Position numbers and translations under genes: made by a program
The notes under the pieces: model-generated
Database searches by the model: none
Seen by the model: only the letters and a program-made list of their open reading frames with translations
Told to the model about the DNA's origin: nothing
Source: Pseudonocardia alaniniphila
Lineage (GTDB): Bacteria > Actinomycetota > Actinomycetes > Mycobacteriales > Pseudonocardiaceae
DNA length: 64,000 nt
NCBI RefSeq assembly: GCF_022524485.1
Contig: NZ_JAKXMK010000019.1
Location: 1-64,000, forward strand
Direction: 5' to 3'
Shown: positions 47,517 through 55,807 of the stretch, piece by piece
Numbering within the stretch: the stretch's first letter is position 1
Layout: the number at the start of each line of letters is the position of its first letter

Positions 47517-47939
47517 TCAGCGAGTGGCGCGCAGGTGCTCTGCGATGTCGGCGATACGCCCCAGCACGCCGTTCAGGTATCGCGGGCTGTCGTCGGTGGA
47601 CAGCGTGCGAGCCAGCTCGACGGCCTCCGTGATCGCCACCGGGTCGTCGATCTCGTCCACCCACAGCAGCTCGAACACCCCGATGCGCAGCAGCGTGCGG
47701 TCGACGGCGGGCATCCGCTCCACCGTCCAGCCCTCGGCGTGCTCGGCCAGCAACTGGTCGATGCGATCCCGGTGCTCCACGACGCCCTCCACGAGCATCG
47801 CGGCGTAGTCGGAGACGGGGGGCGCGTCGTCGGTCTCCCGCCGCTGGGTGAGCACCGCGAGCGGGTCGTCGCCGCGCGCCTCCGACTCGAAGAGGATGTC
47901 GAGCGCCCGCTTACGAGCCCTCGTCCGCGCCCGGATCAT
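47517..47939 (-). CDS. nusB: Transcription antitermination factor NusB
   Basis: 140 residues, helical: TRARKRALDILFESEARG, VEGVVEHRDRIDQLLAEHAEGW, RMPAVDRTLLRIGVFELLW. Binds rRNA boxA with NusE. The ATG overlaps the efp TGA by one base. Confidence 0.95.
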   Translation of the reverse strand: MIRARTRARKRALDILFESEARGDDPLAVLTQRRETDDAPPVSDYAAMLVEGVVEHRDRIDQLLAEHAEGWTVERMPAVDRTLLRIGVFELLWVDEIDDPVAITEAVELARTLSTDDSPRYLNGVLGRIADIAEHLRATR

Positions 47940-48502
47940 CAGCTTGATACGCGGCCGAGGTAGCGCCCGTCGCGGGTGTCCACCTTGACCTTCTCGCCGG
48001 TGGTGACGAACAGCGGCACCTGGATCTCGGCGCCCGTCTCCACGGTGGCGGGCTTGGTGCCGCCCGTGGAGCGGTCACCCTGCAGACCAGGGTCGGTGTG
48101 GGAGATCACGAGCTCGACCGACGCAGGCAGCTCGACGTACAGCGCGACGCCCTCGTGCAGCGCCACCATCGCCGACTGGTTCTCCAGCAGGTAGTTCGCC
48201 GCGTCGCCCACGGTGCCCTCGGGGATCGGGATCTGGTCGAAGGTGTCGCCGTCCATGAAGACGAAGTCGGCGCCGTCGCGGTAGAGGAAGGTCATGTCCC
48301 GCCGGTCGACGGTGGCGGTGTCCACCTTCGTGCCGGCGTTGAAGGTCTTGTCGACGACCTTCCCGGTGAGCACGTTCTTCAGGGTGGTGCGCACGAAGGC
48401 GCCGCCCTTGCCCGGCTTCACGTGCTGGAACGCCGTGACCGACCACAGCTGGCCGTCCAGGTTGAGCACCAAGCCGTTCTTCAGGTCGTTCGTGGTGGCC
48501 AC
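47939..48502 (-). CDS. efp: Translation elongation factor P
   Basis: 187 residues, three beta-barrel domains. The loop near residues 30-36 reads KPGKGGAFVRTTLKN, with a lysine at the site that is modified in other bacteria. Relieves ribosome stalling at polyproline, relevant for the proline-rich proteins here. No EpmA/YmfI-type modifier gene in view. Confidence 0.96.
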   Translation of the reverse strand: MATTNDLKNGLVLNLDGQLWSVTAFQHVKPGKGGAFVRTTLKNVLTGKVVDKTFNAGTKVDTATVDRRDMTFLYRDGADFVFMDGDTFDQIPIPEGTVGDAANYLLENQSAMVALHEGVALYVELPASVELVISHTDPGLQGDRSTGGTKPATVETGAEIQVPLFVTTGEKVKVDTRDGRYLGRVSS

Positions 48503-48636
48503 GTGCGGGATTCTCCTGCGTCTCTACGGGGGCGTCGGTCGGCTCGAGGGTTCCGCAGTGCGGGACTGCCGTAAACGCGCCGGGTGTGCTGAGTGAGCGG
48601 CGCCTGATCGCGCCGTCGTCCGCGACAAGCCTACCG

Positions 48637-49722
48637 CTAGAGCTCCAACAGTTCCTTGCTGGTGCGGGTGAGCAGGTCCGGCTCTCCGTCGCGGACGACG
48701 AGGGTGTCCTCGATCCGCACCCCGCCTCGCCCCTCGACGTACACACCGGGCTCGACGGTCAGCACCATCCCGGCTGCCAGCGCGCCGGTGCCGGTCCTCG
48801 CCAGTGCCGGCGCCTCGTGGATCTGCAATCCCACACCGTGGCCGAGGCCGTGCACGAACTCGGCACCCCGCCCCGCCGCGTCCACCACGCTCCGCGCAGC
48901 CTCGTCCACATCGGACGTCGCGGTGCCCGGGGCGAGCGCCGCGCGACCGGCGGCCTGCGCCGCCGCGACGAGTTCGTACATCTCCCGCTGCCAGGCGGCG
49001 GCGGGGCCGAGCACGACGGTGCGGGTCATGTCCGAGTGATAGCCGTCGACGAGCGCCCCGAAGTCCAGCGTCACCAGGTCGCCGGCTCGCAGCTGCGTGT
49101 CCGTGGGGCTGTGGTGGGGCACCGCGGAGTGGACGCCCGCCGCCACGATCGTCTCGAAGGCCGGACCGGTGGCTCCGTGGTCGCGCATGCGACTCTCCAG
49201 GTCGAGCGCGACCTCCCGTTCGGTGCGGCCCGGCCGCAGTCCGCCCGCGGCCATCAGGTCGGCCAGGGCTGCGTCAGCTGCGGCGCAGGCCGCCCGCAGC
49301 GTGGCGATCTCCCCGTCGTCCTTGACCGTGCGCAGACGCTGCACGAGCCCGGGCGCTCGGTGCAGCTCCAGGCCGCCGCCCGCCTCGACCAGCGCCGCGT
49401 GGCCGTCGACGGTGACCGAGTCGGACTCGAACCCCAGCCGGTCCACGCCCCACTCACGACACCATGCGACGAGCGCGAGGGCACAGGGCCGGTCGATCAC
49501 GGTCTCCAGGTCGGGTACCTCCGCCGCGGCCTGCACCCGGTAACGGCCGTCGGTGCACAGGCGGCTGTGGGAGTCGCCGTCCCCGTGCACGAGCAGCGCC
49601 GCATTGGACCCGGTGAAACCGGTGAGATAGCGGATGTTCACGAGGTCGGTCAGGAGCAGTGCGTCGACGCCGGCAGCAGGGAGCAGCTCGCGCAGGGCGG
49701 CGCGACGCGACGAGGAGGACAT
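48637..49722 (-). CDS. pepQ: Xaa-Pro aminopeptidase (PepQ-type)
   Basis: 361-residue M24 metallopeptidase. N-terminal creatinase-like domain (NIRYLTGFTGSNAALLV), then metal ligands in TLDFGALVDGYHSDMTRT, HGLGHGVGLQIHEAP, TVEPGVYV and VRIEDT. ATG at 49722 with TAAAGT six bases upstream (leaderless candidate). Adjacent to efp, as in many actinobacteria. Confidence 0.93.
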   Translation of the reverse strand: MSSSSRRAALRELLPAAGVDALLLTDLVNIRYLTGFTGSNAALLVHGDGDSHSRLCTDGRYRVQAAAEVPDLETVIDRPCALALVAWCREWGVDRLGFESDSVTVDGHAALVEAGGGLELHRAPGLVQRLRTVKDDGEIATLRAACAAADAALADLMAAGGLRPGRTEREVALDLESRMRDHGATGPAFETIVAAGVHSAVPHHSPTDTQLRAGDLVTLDFGALVDGYHSDMTRTVVLGPAAAWQREMYELVAAAQAAGRAALAPGTATSDVDEAARSVVDAAGRGAEFVHGLGHGVGLQIHEAPALARTGTGALAAGMVLTVEPGVYVEGRGGVRIEDTLVVRDGEPDLLTRTSKELLEL

Positions 49723-49728
49723 CCCCGC

Positions 49729-49734
49729 ACTTTA
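49729..49734 (-). promoter_or_regulatory. Candidate -10 box of pepQ (leaderless)
   Basis: TAAAGT on the minus strand fits TANNNT and ends six bases before the pepQ ATG, too close for a normal Shine-Dalgarno. Confidence 0.4.
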
Positions 49735-49796
49735 CGACCACCGCCGCGCTCGTCCGCCGATGTGTCCGTGCGGCGATCACGGGGTACGAGGTGACC

Positions 49797-50018
49797 ATGA
49801 GAATCGGAACGAGCATCGGCCTGATCGCGATCGGACTGATCCTGGCCCTCGCCGTCCGGGTCGATCTCGGGGGCCTCGACCTCCAGCTCATCGGCTGGAT
49901 CCTCGCCGTCGTCGGCGTGGTCGGACTCGTGGCCAGCCTGCTCATCGCCCGGCAGAGCCGCCCGGTGATCACGCGCGACGAGGTGCATCCGCCGCACGTC
50001 CACGACCACCGCTACTGA
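49797..50018 (+). CDS. Small membrane protein (DUF6458-like)
   Basis: 73 residues: two hydrophobic helices (TSIGLIAIGLILALAV and LIGWILAVVGVVGLVASLLI) and a short cytoplasmic tail ending HVHDHRY. Common in actinobacteria, function unknown. GAGG lies five bases before the ATG. First gene of the inserted plus-strand block. Confidence 0.75.
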   Translation: MRIGTSIGLIAIGLILALAVRVDLGGLDLQLIGWILAVVGVVGLVASLLIARQSRPVITRDEVHPPHVHDHRY

Positions 50019-50019
50019 T

Positions 50020-50046
50020 CGTCGGAGTACCGGCCCCGCTCCGACG
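50020..50046 (+). terminator. Stem-loop after the small membrane gene
   Basis: Perfect 8-bp stem CGTCGGAG/CTCCGACG with an 11-base loop, starting at the second base after the DUF6458-like stop and 66 bases before the FadR-type gene. Confidence 0.6.
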
Positions 50047-50076
50047 GGCGTCACACGGCCTGATCCGCTCGCCATC

Positions 50077-50111
50077 TTGACCATGAAGCGGCTAAGTGAT
50101 TTAGTCACTTA
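50077..50111 (+). promoter_or_regulatory. Promoter and operator abutting the FadR-type start
   Basis: TTGACC (50077-50082), 17 bases, then TTTAGT (50100-50105) as -35 and -10. The palindrome TAAGTGATTTAGTCACTTA (50093-50111) has 7-bp perfect arms, overlaps the -10 and ends at the base before the ATG. Binding would block transcription start; no Shine-Dalgarno exists, so the gene should be leaderless. Likely the autoregulatory site. Confidence 0.75.
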
Positions 50112-50801
50112 ATGCCTCGCGCCGAGCGGACCCTGTCCGAGCAACTATCCGACGACATCGTCGAGATCATCCGGGAAGAGCGCCTCGGCCCCGGCGACGC
50201 GCTCGCTCCCTCGCGCGATCTCGCGCGCCGCCTCGACGTCACCACGCCGACGCTCCGCGAGGCGCTGCGCCGGCTCGAAGCCACCGACGTCGTGCAGTTC
50301 CGGCACGGCTCGGGCACCTACGTGGGCCCGGGCATCCACCGCAGGCTGCTGGCCAACCCGCACGGACCGCGCATCGACCGGGAGACCGTGCTCGAGCTCG
50401 TCGAAGCGCGCCTCGTGCTGGAGCCCGCTATCGCCGCGGCCGCCGCACGCACGCGTGCCGAGGAGGGCATGCGGCAGCTGGAGGCGGCTGTCACGAACGC
50501 GCTGCAGCCCCCGGTGCGCGACGTGCGTCCCGCCGTGCACTTCCACGTCGCGCTCGCCACCGCGAGCGGCAACGCGCTGCTGCGCGAGACGCTCGAAGCG
50601 CTGATGCACGTCCGGGCGCTGGACCAGATCGAGATCCGCCACCGGTACGACGACCGGGAGCGCGACCACGCCGAGCACGTCCAGATCCTCGACGCCGTCC
50701 GGAGCGGCGACGAGGAGGCCGCGGAGCGCATCACGCGCGAGCACCTGATGGCGATCCGGGACGTCATCGCGGCCACCGATCTCCCCCGGTCGGGCGAGTG
50801 A
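50112..50801 (+). CDS. FadR/GntR-family transcriptional regulator
   Basis: 229 residues: winged HTH at the N-terminus (LSEQLSDDIVEIIREERLGPGDALAPSRDLARRL split by helices, then TPTLREALRRLEATDVVQF) and a C-terminal FCD ligand domain with metal-site histidines (VHFHVALATASGN, DHAEHVQILDAVRSGDEEAAE). Directly upstream of, and overlapping by four bases (GTGA) with, the amidohydrolase gene, so it should sense a substrate or product of that operon. Confidence 0.92.
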   Translation: MPRAERTLSEQLSDDIVEIIREERLGPGDALAPSRDLARRLDVTTPTLREALRRLEATDVVQFRHGSGTYVGPGIHRRLLANPHGPRIDRETVLELVEARLVLEPAIAAAAARTRAEEGMRQLEAAVTNALQPPVRDVRPAVHFHVALATASGNALLRETLEALMHVRALDQIEIRHRYDDRERDHAEHVQILDAVRSGDEEAAERITREHLMAIRDVIAATDLPRSGE

Positions 50802-51706
50802 GCCGACCGATGCGGCTGGGCGACATGACCACCGCGGAAGCGGCCGATGCGGTGACCACGAGCCCTGTCGTGATCATCCCCGCCGGGGCCTTCGAGCAGC
50901 ACGGGCCCGGGATGCCGCTCGCCACCGACCAGATCCGGGCCGAGGCGGTGGTCGAGAACGTGGTCGCCGAGCTGGGCGGGCGGGCCGTGATCGGGCCACC
51001 GCTTCCCGTCGGCGTCTCCCCCCACCACGCCCGCTTCTCCGGCACGGTCACCCTCACCACCACGACATTCGCCGCGCTGGTACGCGAGTACGCCGACAGC
51101 CTGTACCGCCACGGCTGGCGGAAGGTGCTCGTGGTCACCGGGCACGGCGGCAACAACGCCACCCTCACCACCGTCGCCCAGGACCTGCTCACCACCCATC
51201 CCGACCTGCAGTTCGCCTGGACTCCCATCACAGCGCTCGCCTCCGACGTCATCGCGGGGATGCAGATCAGCGAGGTGCACGGGCACAGCGGCGAGGCAGA
51301 GACAGCCCAGATGCTCTTCCTGGCTCCCCACCTGGTGCACACGGACCGACTCGTCGCGGGCGCCCATTCCCGCGCCGGCCTCGGTCCGCTCCCCCGCCTG
51401 GCGCTGCGTGGCGGCGCTCCCACCCTGACCGCCCGCTACGACCTGCTCAGCGCGAACGGCGTGCTGGGCGATCCGCGGCGGGCCACCTCCGATGACGGGG
51501 CAGCGATCGTCGACGCCGTCGTGCGCCGGATCGTCGCCTTCGTCGAGGAGTGGCTGATCACCGAGATCGAAGGAGGCAACGATGGGAAGCAGGACAACTC
51601 GTATCGTCGGAGTGCTGGGGGCCACCCTGGCGGGGCTCGCCCTCATGGGGAGCTTTCTCGCCCCGCCCGCAATGGCGTCGCCGCCACCCCGACCAGCGAT
51701 GAGTGA
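50798..51706 (+). CDS. Creatininase-family amidohydrolase
   Basis: Metal-dependent cyclic-amide/amide hydrolase. 302 residues: IPAGAFEQHGPGMPLATD holds the Glu/His/Asp metal ligands; VTGHGGNNATL and SEVHGHSGEAETAQML add the remaining ligands. GTG start overlaps the regulator stop; an ATG at 50810 is an alternative. The normal C-terminus appears to end near ITEIEGG; 40 more residues (no family character) run over the next gene's signal peptide, in another frame. Substrate unknown: creatinine, or a lactam/amide delivered by the AbgT transporter. Confidence 0.87.
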   Translation: MSRPMRLGDMTTAEAADAVTTSPVVIIPAGAFEQHGPGMPLATDQIRAEAVVENVVAELGGRAVIGPPLPVGVSPHHARFSGTVTLTTTTFAALVREYADSLYRHGWRKVLVVTGHGGNNATLTTVAQDLLTTHPDLQFAWTPITALASDVIAGMQISEVHGHSGEAETAQMLFLAPHLVHTDRLVAGAHSRAGLGPLPRLALRGGAPTLTARYDLLSANGVLGDPRRATSDDGAAIVDAVVRRIVAFVEEWLITEIEGGNDGKQDNSYRRSAGGHPGGARPHGELSRPARNGVAATPTSDE

Positions 51707-52556
51707 CGCCGCCGGGTGCCGGTCGTCGCCGGACCAGAAGCCCGGCACCAGCGTCCTGCACACGATCCACAGCGGCGGGCGCGACCGGACCTACCAGCTG
51801 CATCTGCCGAAGGACTACAGCGCGAAGAGTTCGTGGCCGCTGATCATCGCGTTCCACGGTCGCGGCAACACCGGTGCGGGCACCGAGGAGTTCTCCAAGC
51901 TCTCGACACTCCCAGCCGTTGTCGCCTACCCCAACGGCGTGGTGGGCACCGGGGGCGGAGACCGTCAGGCGTGGGAAGGCGCGCCCTACGCCGCGGCCGG
52001 AGTGGACGACGTGGCGTTCACCGGGGACCTGCTGGACTCGCTCGAGAAGACGCTGTGCGTCGACAAGCAGCGGGTCTACGCCACCGGGAAGTCCAACGGT
52101 TCCGGGTTCACCGGGATCCTCGCCTGCCGCATGGCCGACCGGTTCGCCGCGATCGCTCCGGTCGCGGGTGCCTTCTACGGACAGACCGGCAACTACTGCC
52201 ATCCGTCCCGCCCGGTGCCGGTGATCGAGTTCCACGGCACCGCCGACGCGACCATCCCGTACGGCGGCGACGCCGACCGGGACCTTCCGGCGATCACGGA
52301 CTGGGTCGCGGCCTGGGCCAAGCGCGACGGGTGCAACGCCAAGCCCGTCGAGAAGTCCCTCGGGGCGGATGTCACGGAGTCGCGCTGGACGGGCTGCAAG
52401 GGCGGGGCGGAGGTCCGCCACGTCGCCGTCAAGGGTGGCGGGCACACCTGGCCGGGCGCTGACGTCCACAGCGGCGGTGGCGTCACGACCCAGACCATCG
52501 AGGCGCACGAACTGATCTGGCAGTTCTTCAGCCGGTTCCGGCTGCCCGCGAGCTGA
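51582..52556 (+). CDS. Secreted esterase, PHB-depolymerase/LpqC-like
   Basis: 324 residues with a signal peptide (basic start, then VGVLGATLAGLALMGSFLA, cleavage near AMA-SPP). Alpha/beta hydrolase fold: oxyanion strand PLIIAFHGRGNTG, nucleophile elbow GKSNGSGF (GxSxG), acid in EFHGTADATIPYGG, histidine in GGGHTWPGAD. Cysteine pairs suggest disulfides outside the cell. Related to esterase LpqC and feruloyl/poly-hydroxybutyrate esterases. GGAGG precedes the ATG. It overlaps the preceding gene by 125 bases in another frame. Confidence 0.85.
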   Translation: MGSRTTRIVGVLGATLAGLALMGSFLAPPAMASPPPRPAMSDAAGCRSSPDQKPGTSVLHTIHSGGRDRTYQLHLPKDYSAKSSWPLIIAFHGRGNTGAGTEEFSKLSTLPAVVAYPNGVVGTGGGDRQAWEGAPYAAAGVDDVAFTGDLLDSLEKTLCVDKQRVYATGKSNGSGFTGILACRMADRFAAIAPVAGAFYGQTGNYCHPSRPVPVIEFHGTADATIPYGGDADRDLPAITDWVAAWAKRDGCNAKPVEKSLGADVTESRWTGCKGGAEVRHVAVKGGGHTWPGADVHSGGGVTTQTIEAHELIWQFFSRFRLPAS

Positions 52557-52609
52557 CCCCGCTCGCACGACCCCGCCCATCGCCGACGGTGATCGATCGA
52601 GGAGACGCC

Positions 52610-54181
52610 ATGACCACCCGAGTCCCCGAGGACTCCGGCGCCCCCGCAACGCTTGTGAAGGTTGCAGAGCCCCGGTTACCACTGATCATCCGCGCGATGG
52701 GCGGGATCGAGCGGGTCGGCAACGCCCTGCCCCACCCGTTCTGGCTGTTCTGGATCCTGTCCGGGATCCTCGCGGTCGCCAGCGCCGTGCTCGCCGGTAT
52801 CGGCGTGTCGGTGGTGTCGCCGAGCGACGGGGAGACCGTCACCGTTCGGAACCTTCTGAGCGGTGACGGTCTGGCCATGGCCGTCTCCACGATGGTCGAC
52901 AACTTCGCGTCGTTCCCCCCGATGGCCACCATCGTCGTGGTGATCATGGGCGTGGCGGTGGCCGAGCGCAGCGGCTTCCTGGCGGCGCTGATGCGGGTGA
53001 GCGTCTCGCGGGTGTCGGCGTCGTGGGTGGTCTTCGCCGTCGCCTTCGCCGGCACGGTGGCCCACGTCGCCTCCGCGGCCGCGTACATCATCCTGGTGCC
53101 GCTCGGGGGCCTCGCCTTCCGTGCCGTGGGCCGCTCCCCGATCCTCGGCATCGTCGTCGCCTACACCGCCATCGCCTCCGGGTACGACGCGAGCCCCGTC
53201 CCGACCCCGAACGACGCGATCTTCGCCGGCATCACCACCGCGGCGGCCCGGATCGTCGATCCCGACGCGTACGTCTCCCCGCTCAGCAACTGGTTCTTCA
53301 ACATCGCCTCCTCACTCGTGCTCGCCGTGGTGATCACGCTGGTGACGAAGTTCGTGCTCAGCCGCAGGCCGGACCTCGACGCCGACCCCGACGCCGACCT
53401 GGAGGACATCGGGTCGCTCAGCCTCAGCGCCGCGGAACGTTCCGGCGTGCGCCGGGCGCTGGCCGCCCTGCTGGCCGCGCTCATCGTGCTGGCGCTCGTG
53501 ATGGTGCCTGTCTCCTCACCACTGCGCGGCGACGGCGGCAGCATCGTGGACTCCCCGCTGCTCGACGGGATCGCCGCCGTGGTGGCGTTGCTGTTCGGCC
53601 TGGTCGGCATCGTGTACGGCCGGCGATCCGGCTCGATCACCAAAGCGAGCGACGTCCCGAACCTGATGCTGCAGGGCATCAAGCAGATGGCCCCGGTGCT
53701 GGTCCTCTTCTTCGCGATCGCCCAGTTCCTCGCCTACTTCGACTGGAGCCACATCGGCGACGTCATCGCGGTGGAGGCTGCCGAGGCACTGCAGGCCAGC
53801 GGCGCGCCCATCGTGGTCGTGTTCCTGCTGATCCTCGTCCTTCTGACGCTGGTCAACATCATGGTCACCAGCGGCTCGGCCATGTGGGCCGTGTCGGCTC
53901 CGGTGATCGTCCCGATGTTGATGCTCGTGGCCGTCCCGCCGGAGACCACCCAGGCGCTGTTCCGGATCGCCGACTCGGGATCCACCGCGATCACGCCGAT
54001 GAGCCCCTACTTCCTCATGGCGCTCGGTTTCCTGCAGCGCTACCGCAAGAACGCCGGTATCGGGACGCTCGCGTCCTACACGCTCCCGCTGGCCGTCGCG
54101 ATGACCGTGGTGTGGACCCTGCTGTTCCTGGCCTGGTGGTGGATCGGTATCCCGCTCGGGCCCGGCGCGCCCGTGCGGTAG
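52610..54181 (+). CDS. AbgT-family transporter
   Basis: 523-residue membrane protein related to p-aminobenzoyl-glutamate transporter AbgT: about 12 hydrophobic segments, motifs ALPHPFWLFWILSGILAVAS, VAHVASAAAYIILVPLGGLAF, YDASPVPTPNDAIFAGIT, and near the end TSGSAMWAVSAPVIVPML with ADSGSTAITPMSPYF. GAGGAGA precedes the ATG. Neighbouring amidohydrolase and esterase suggest import of an amide- or ester-linked compound; some AbgT proteins export drugs. Confidence 0.9.
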   Translation: MTTRVPEDSGAPATLVKVAEPRLPLIIRAMGGIERVGNALPHPFWLFWILSGILAVASAVLAGIGVSVVSPSDGETVTVRNLLSGDGLAMAVSTMVDNFASFPPMATIVVVIMGVAVAERSGFLAALMRVSVSRVSASWVVFAVAFAGTVAHVASAAAYIILVPLGGLAFRAVGRSPILGIVVAYTAIASGYDASPVPTPNDAIFAGITTAAARIVDPDAYVSPLSNWFFNIASSLVLAVVITLVTKFVLSRRPDLDADPDADLEDIGSLSLSAAERSGVRRALAALLAALIVLALVMVPVSSPLRGDGGSIVDSPLLDGIAAVVALLFGLVGIVYGRRSGSITKASDVPNLMLQGIKQMAPVLVLFFAIAQFLAYFDWSHIGDVIAVEAAEALQASGAPIVVVFLLILVLLTLVNIMVTSGSAMWAVSAPVIVPMLMLVAVPPETTQALFRIADSGSTAITPMSPYFLMALGFLQRYRKNAGIGTLASYTLPLAVAMTVVWTLLFLAWWWIGIPLGPGAPVR

Positions 54182-54189
54182 CCGGGCCG

Positions 54190-54651
54190 TCAGGCCTGCT
54201 CGGCCCCGGCGATCCAGCGCAGCGCAAGTGCATAGCCGTCGACACCGAGCCCGACGATCACTCCGCTCGCCACCGCCGAGATGTAGGAGTGGTGACGGAA
54301 CTCCTCACGGGCGTGCACGTTGGTGATGTGCACCTCCACCAGCGGGGCCGTGAGCTGGGCGCACGCATCGCGCACGGCCACGGAGGTGTGGGTCCACGCC
54401 GCGGCGTTGAGCACCACGGGGGTGGCGGCGTCGGCGGCCTCGTGCAGCCAGCCGAGCAGCTCTCCCTCGTGGTCGGTCTGCCGGACCTCGACGGCCAGGC
54501 CGACCTCGCCGCCCGTGCGCTTGCACAGGGCCACGAGGTCGGCGTACGTCGTTGCGCCGTACAGGGCGGGTTCCCGGGTACCGAGCCGGCCGATGTTCGG
54601 CCCGTTCAGCACGAGCACGGACCGCAGCTCGCTCGCCGGGACATCGCTCAC
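54190..54651 (-). CDS. aroQ: 3-dehydroquinate dehydratase, type II
   Basis: 153-residue dodecameric type II enzyme: LVLNGPNIGRLGTREPALYG, RQTDHEGELLGWLHEA, VLNAAAWTHTSVAVRDA, VEVHITNVHAREEFRHHS. GTG at 54651 overlaps the aroB stop by four bases; gene ends eight bases from the convergent AbgT gene. Confidence 0.95.
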   Translation of the reverse strand: MSDVPASELRSVLVLNGPNIGRLGTREPALYGATTYADLVALCKRTGGEVGLAVEVRQTDHEGELLGWLHEAADAATPVVLNAAAWTHTSVAVRDACAQLTAPLVEVHITNVHAREEFRHHSYISAVASGVIVGLGVDGYALALRWIAGAEQA

Positions 54652-55730
54652 TGGGACACCGCCGCGTACGCCTTCTCCAGCAGCTCGGGTGCCGGCCCCT
54701 CCAGGCGGCCGGGTGCCGCGACCCCGTCCAGCACGACGAAACGCAGCTTCCCCCCACGCGTCTTCTTGTCCCCACGCATCGTCTGCACCAGCTCGGGCAG
54801 CACTCCGGGGACGTAGGCGACCGGCAGGCCGATCGACTCCAGGATCGCGCGGTGGCGGGCCACCGTGGCGTCGTCGAGCCTGCCGGCCGCGTGCGAGAGC
54901 TCCGCGGCGAACACCATCCCGACGCTCACCGCCGCCCCGTGGCGCCAGCGGTAGTCCTCGCGCCGCTCGATCGCGTGGGCCAGCGTGTGGCCGTAGTTGA
55001 GGATCTCCCGCAGGTGCGACTCGCGCAGGTCCGCAGCCACGACGTCGGCCTTCACCTGGATCGAGCGACGCACGAGCTGCGGGAGCACGTCTCCGGAAGG
55101 GTCCAGCGCGGCGACGGGATCCTCCTCGAACAGATCCAGGATCACCGGGTCGGCGATGAACCCGGTCTTCACGATCTCCGCGCTCCCCGCGGCCAGCTCG
55201 GAGGGAGGCAGCGTGTCGAGCACGGCCAGGTCCACGAGCACCGCGGACGGCTCGTGGAACGCGCCGACGAGGTTCTTCCCGGCCGGGGTGTTGATACCGG
55301 TCTTGCCGCCCACCGCCGCGTCGACCATGGCGAGGAGGGTGGTGGGCACGTGGATCACCCGCACCCCGCGCATCCAGGTGGCGGCCACGAAGCCGGCGAG
55401 GTCGGTGGCCGCCCCACCGCCGAGGGACACGACCATGTCGGCGCGCGTGAGACCGATGCGGGCACAGACCTCCCAACAGAACCCGGCCACCGCGAGCGCC
55501 TTGCCGTCCTCGGCGTCGGGCACCTCCACGCGGTGCGCGTCGACACCGGCGGCGGCGAGCTCACCGCGCAACTGCTCGGCGAGCTCGGCGAGCGCCGGCT
55601 GGTGGACGAGCGCCGCGACGGTGGCGCCGTGACCCGCCACGGTGCCCGCCAGCTCGGCCCGCACACCCCTGCCCACGAGCACCGGATACGGCCGCTCGCC
55701 GGCCACCTCGATCCGTACGGTCTCGATCAC
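54648..55730 (-). CDS. aroB: 3-dehydroquinate synthase
   Basis: 360 residues, NAD- and metal-dependent cyclase: SLGGGAATDLAGFVAATWMRG, PTTLLAMVDAAVGGKTGIN, NYGHTLAHAIE. GTG at 55730 with GAGGAGGTT; the start overlaps by four bases the stop of the repeated 26-codon mini-ORF just upstream. Its ribosome site is part of the repeat unit. Confidence 0.97.
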   Translation of the reverse strand: MIETVRIEVAGERPYPVLVGRGVRAELAGTVAGHGATVAALVHQPALAELAEQLRGELAAAGVDAHRVEVPDAEDGKALAVAGFCWEVCARIGLTRADMVVSLGGGAATDLAGFVAATWMRGVRVIHVPTTLLAMVDAAVGGKTGINTPAGKNLVGAFHEPSAVLVDLAVLDTLPPSELAAGSAEIVKTGFIADPVILDLFEEDPVAALDPSGDVLPQLVRRSIQVKADVVAADLRESHLREILNYGHTLAHAIERREDYRWRHGAAVSVGMVFAAELSHAAGRLDDATVARHRAILESIGLPVAYVPGVLPELVQTMRGDKKTRGGKLRFVVLDGVAAPGRLEGPAPELLEKAYAAVSQ

Positions 55731-55807
55731 GCAACCTCCTCGCTGAGGCTCATCGGCCGCGTTCGCAGAGCTGCTGCGCCCGACGGTTCACTCGCAAGCT
55801 CGCTCAC
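55727..55807 (-). CDS. 26-codon mini-ORF 2, coupled to aroB
   Basis: GTG start at 55807, 26 codons, TGA overlapping the aroB GTG by four bases. Begins MSELASEPSGAAALRTRP and ends SEEVA, where the final codons are also the aroB Shine-Dalgarno. Its own ribosome site is the tail of mini-ORF 1. Relative to mini-ORF 1, two changes are silent and four change residues, so protein-level selection is not evident. Confidence 0.35.
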   Translation of the reverse strand: MSELASEPSGAAALRTRPMSLSEEVA

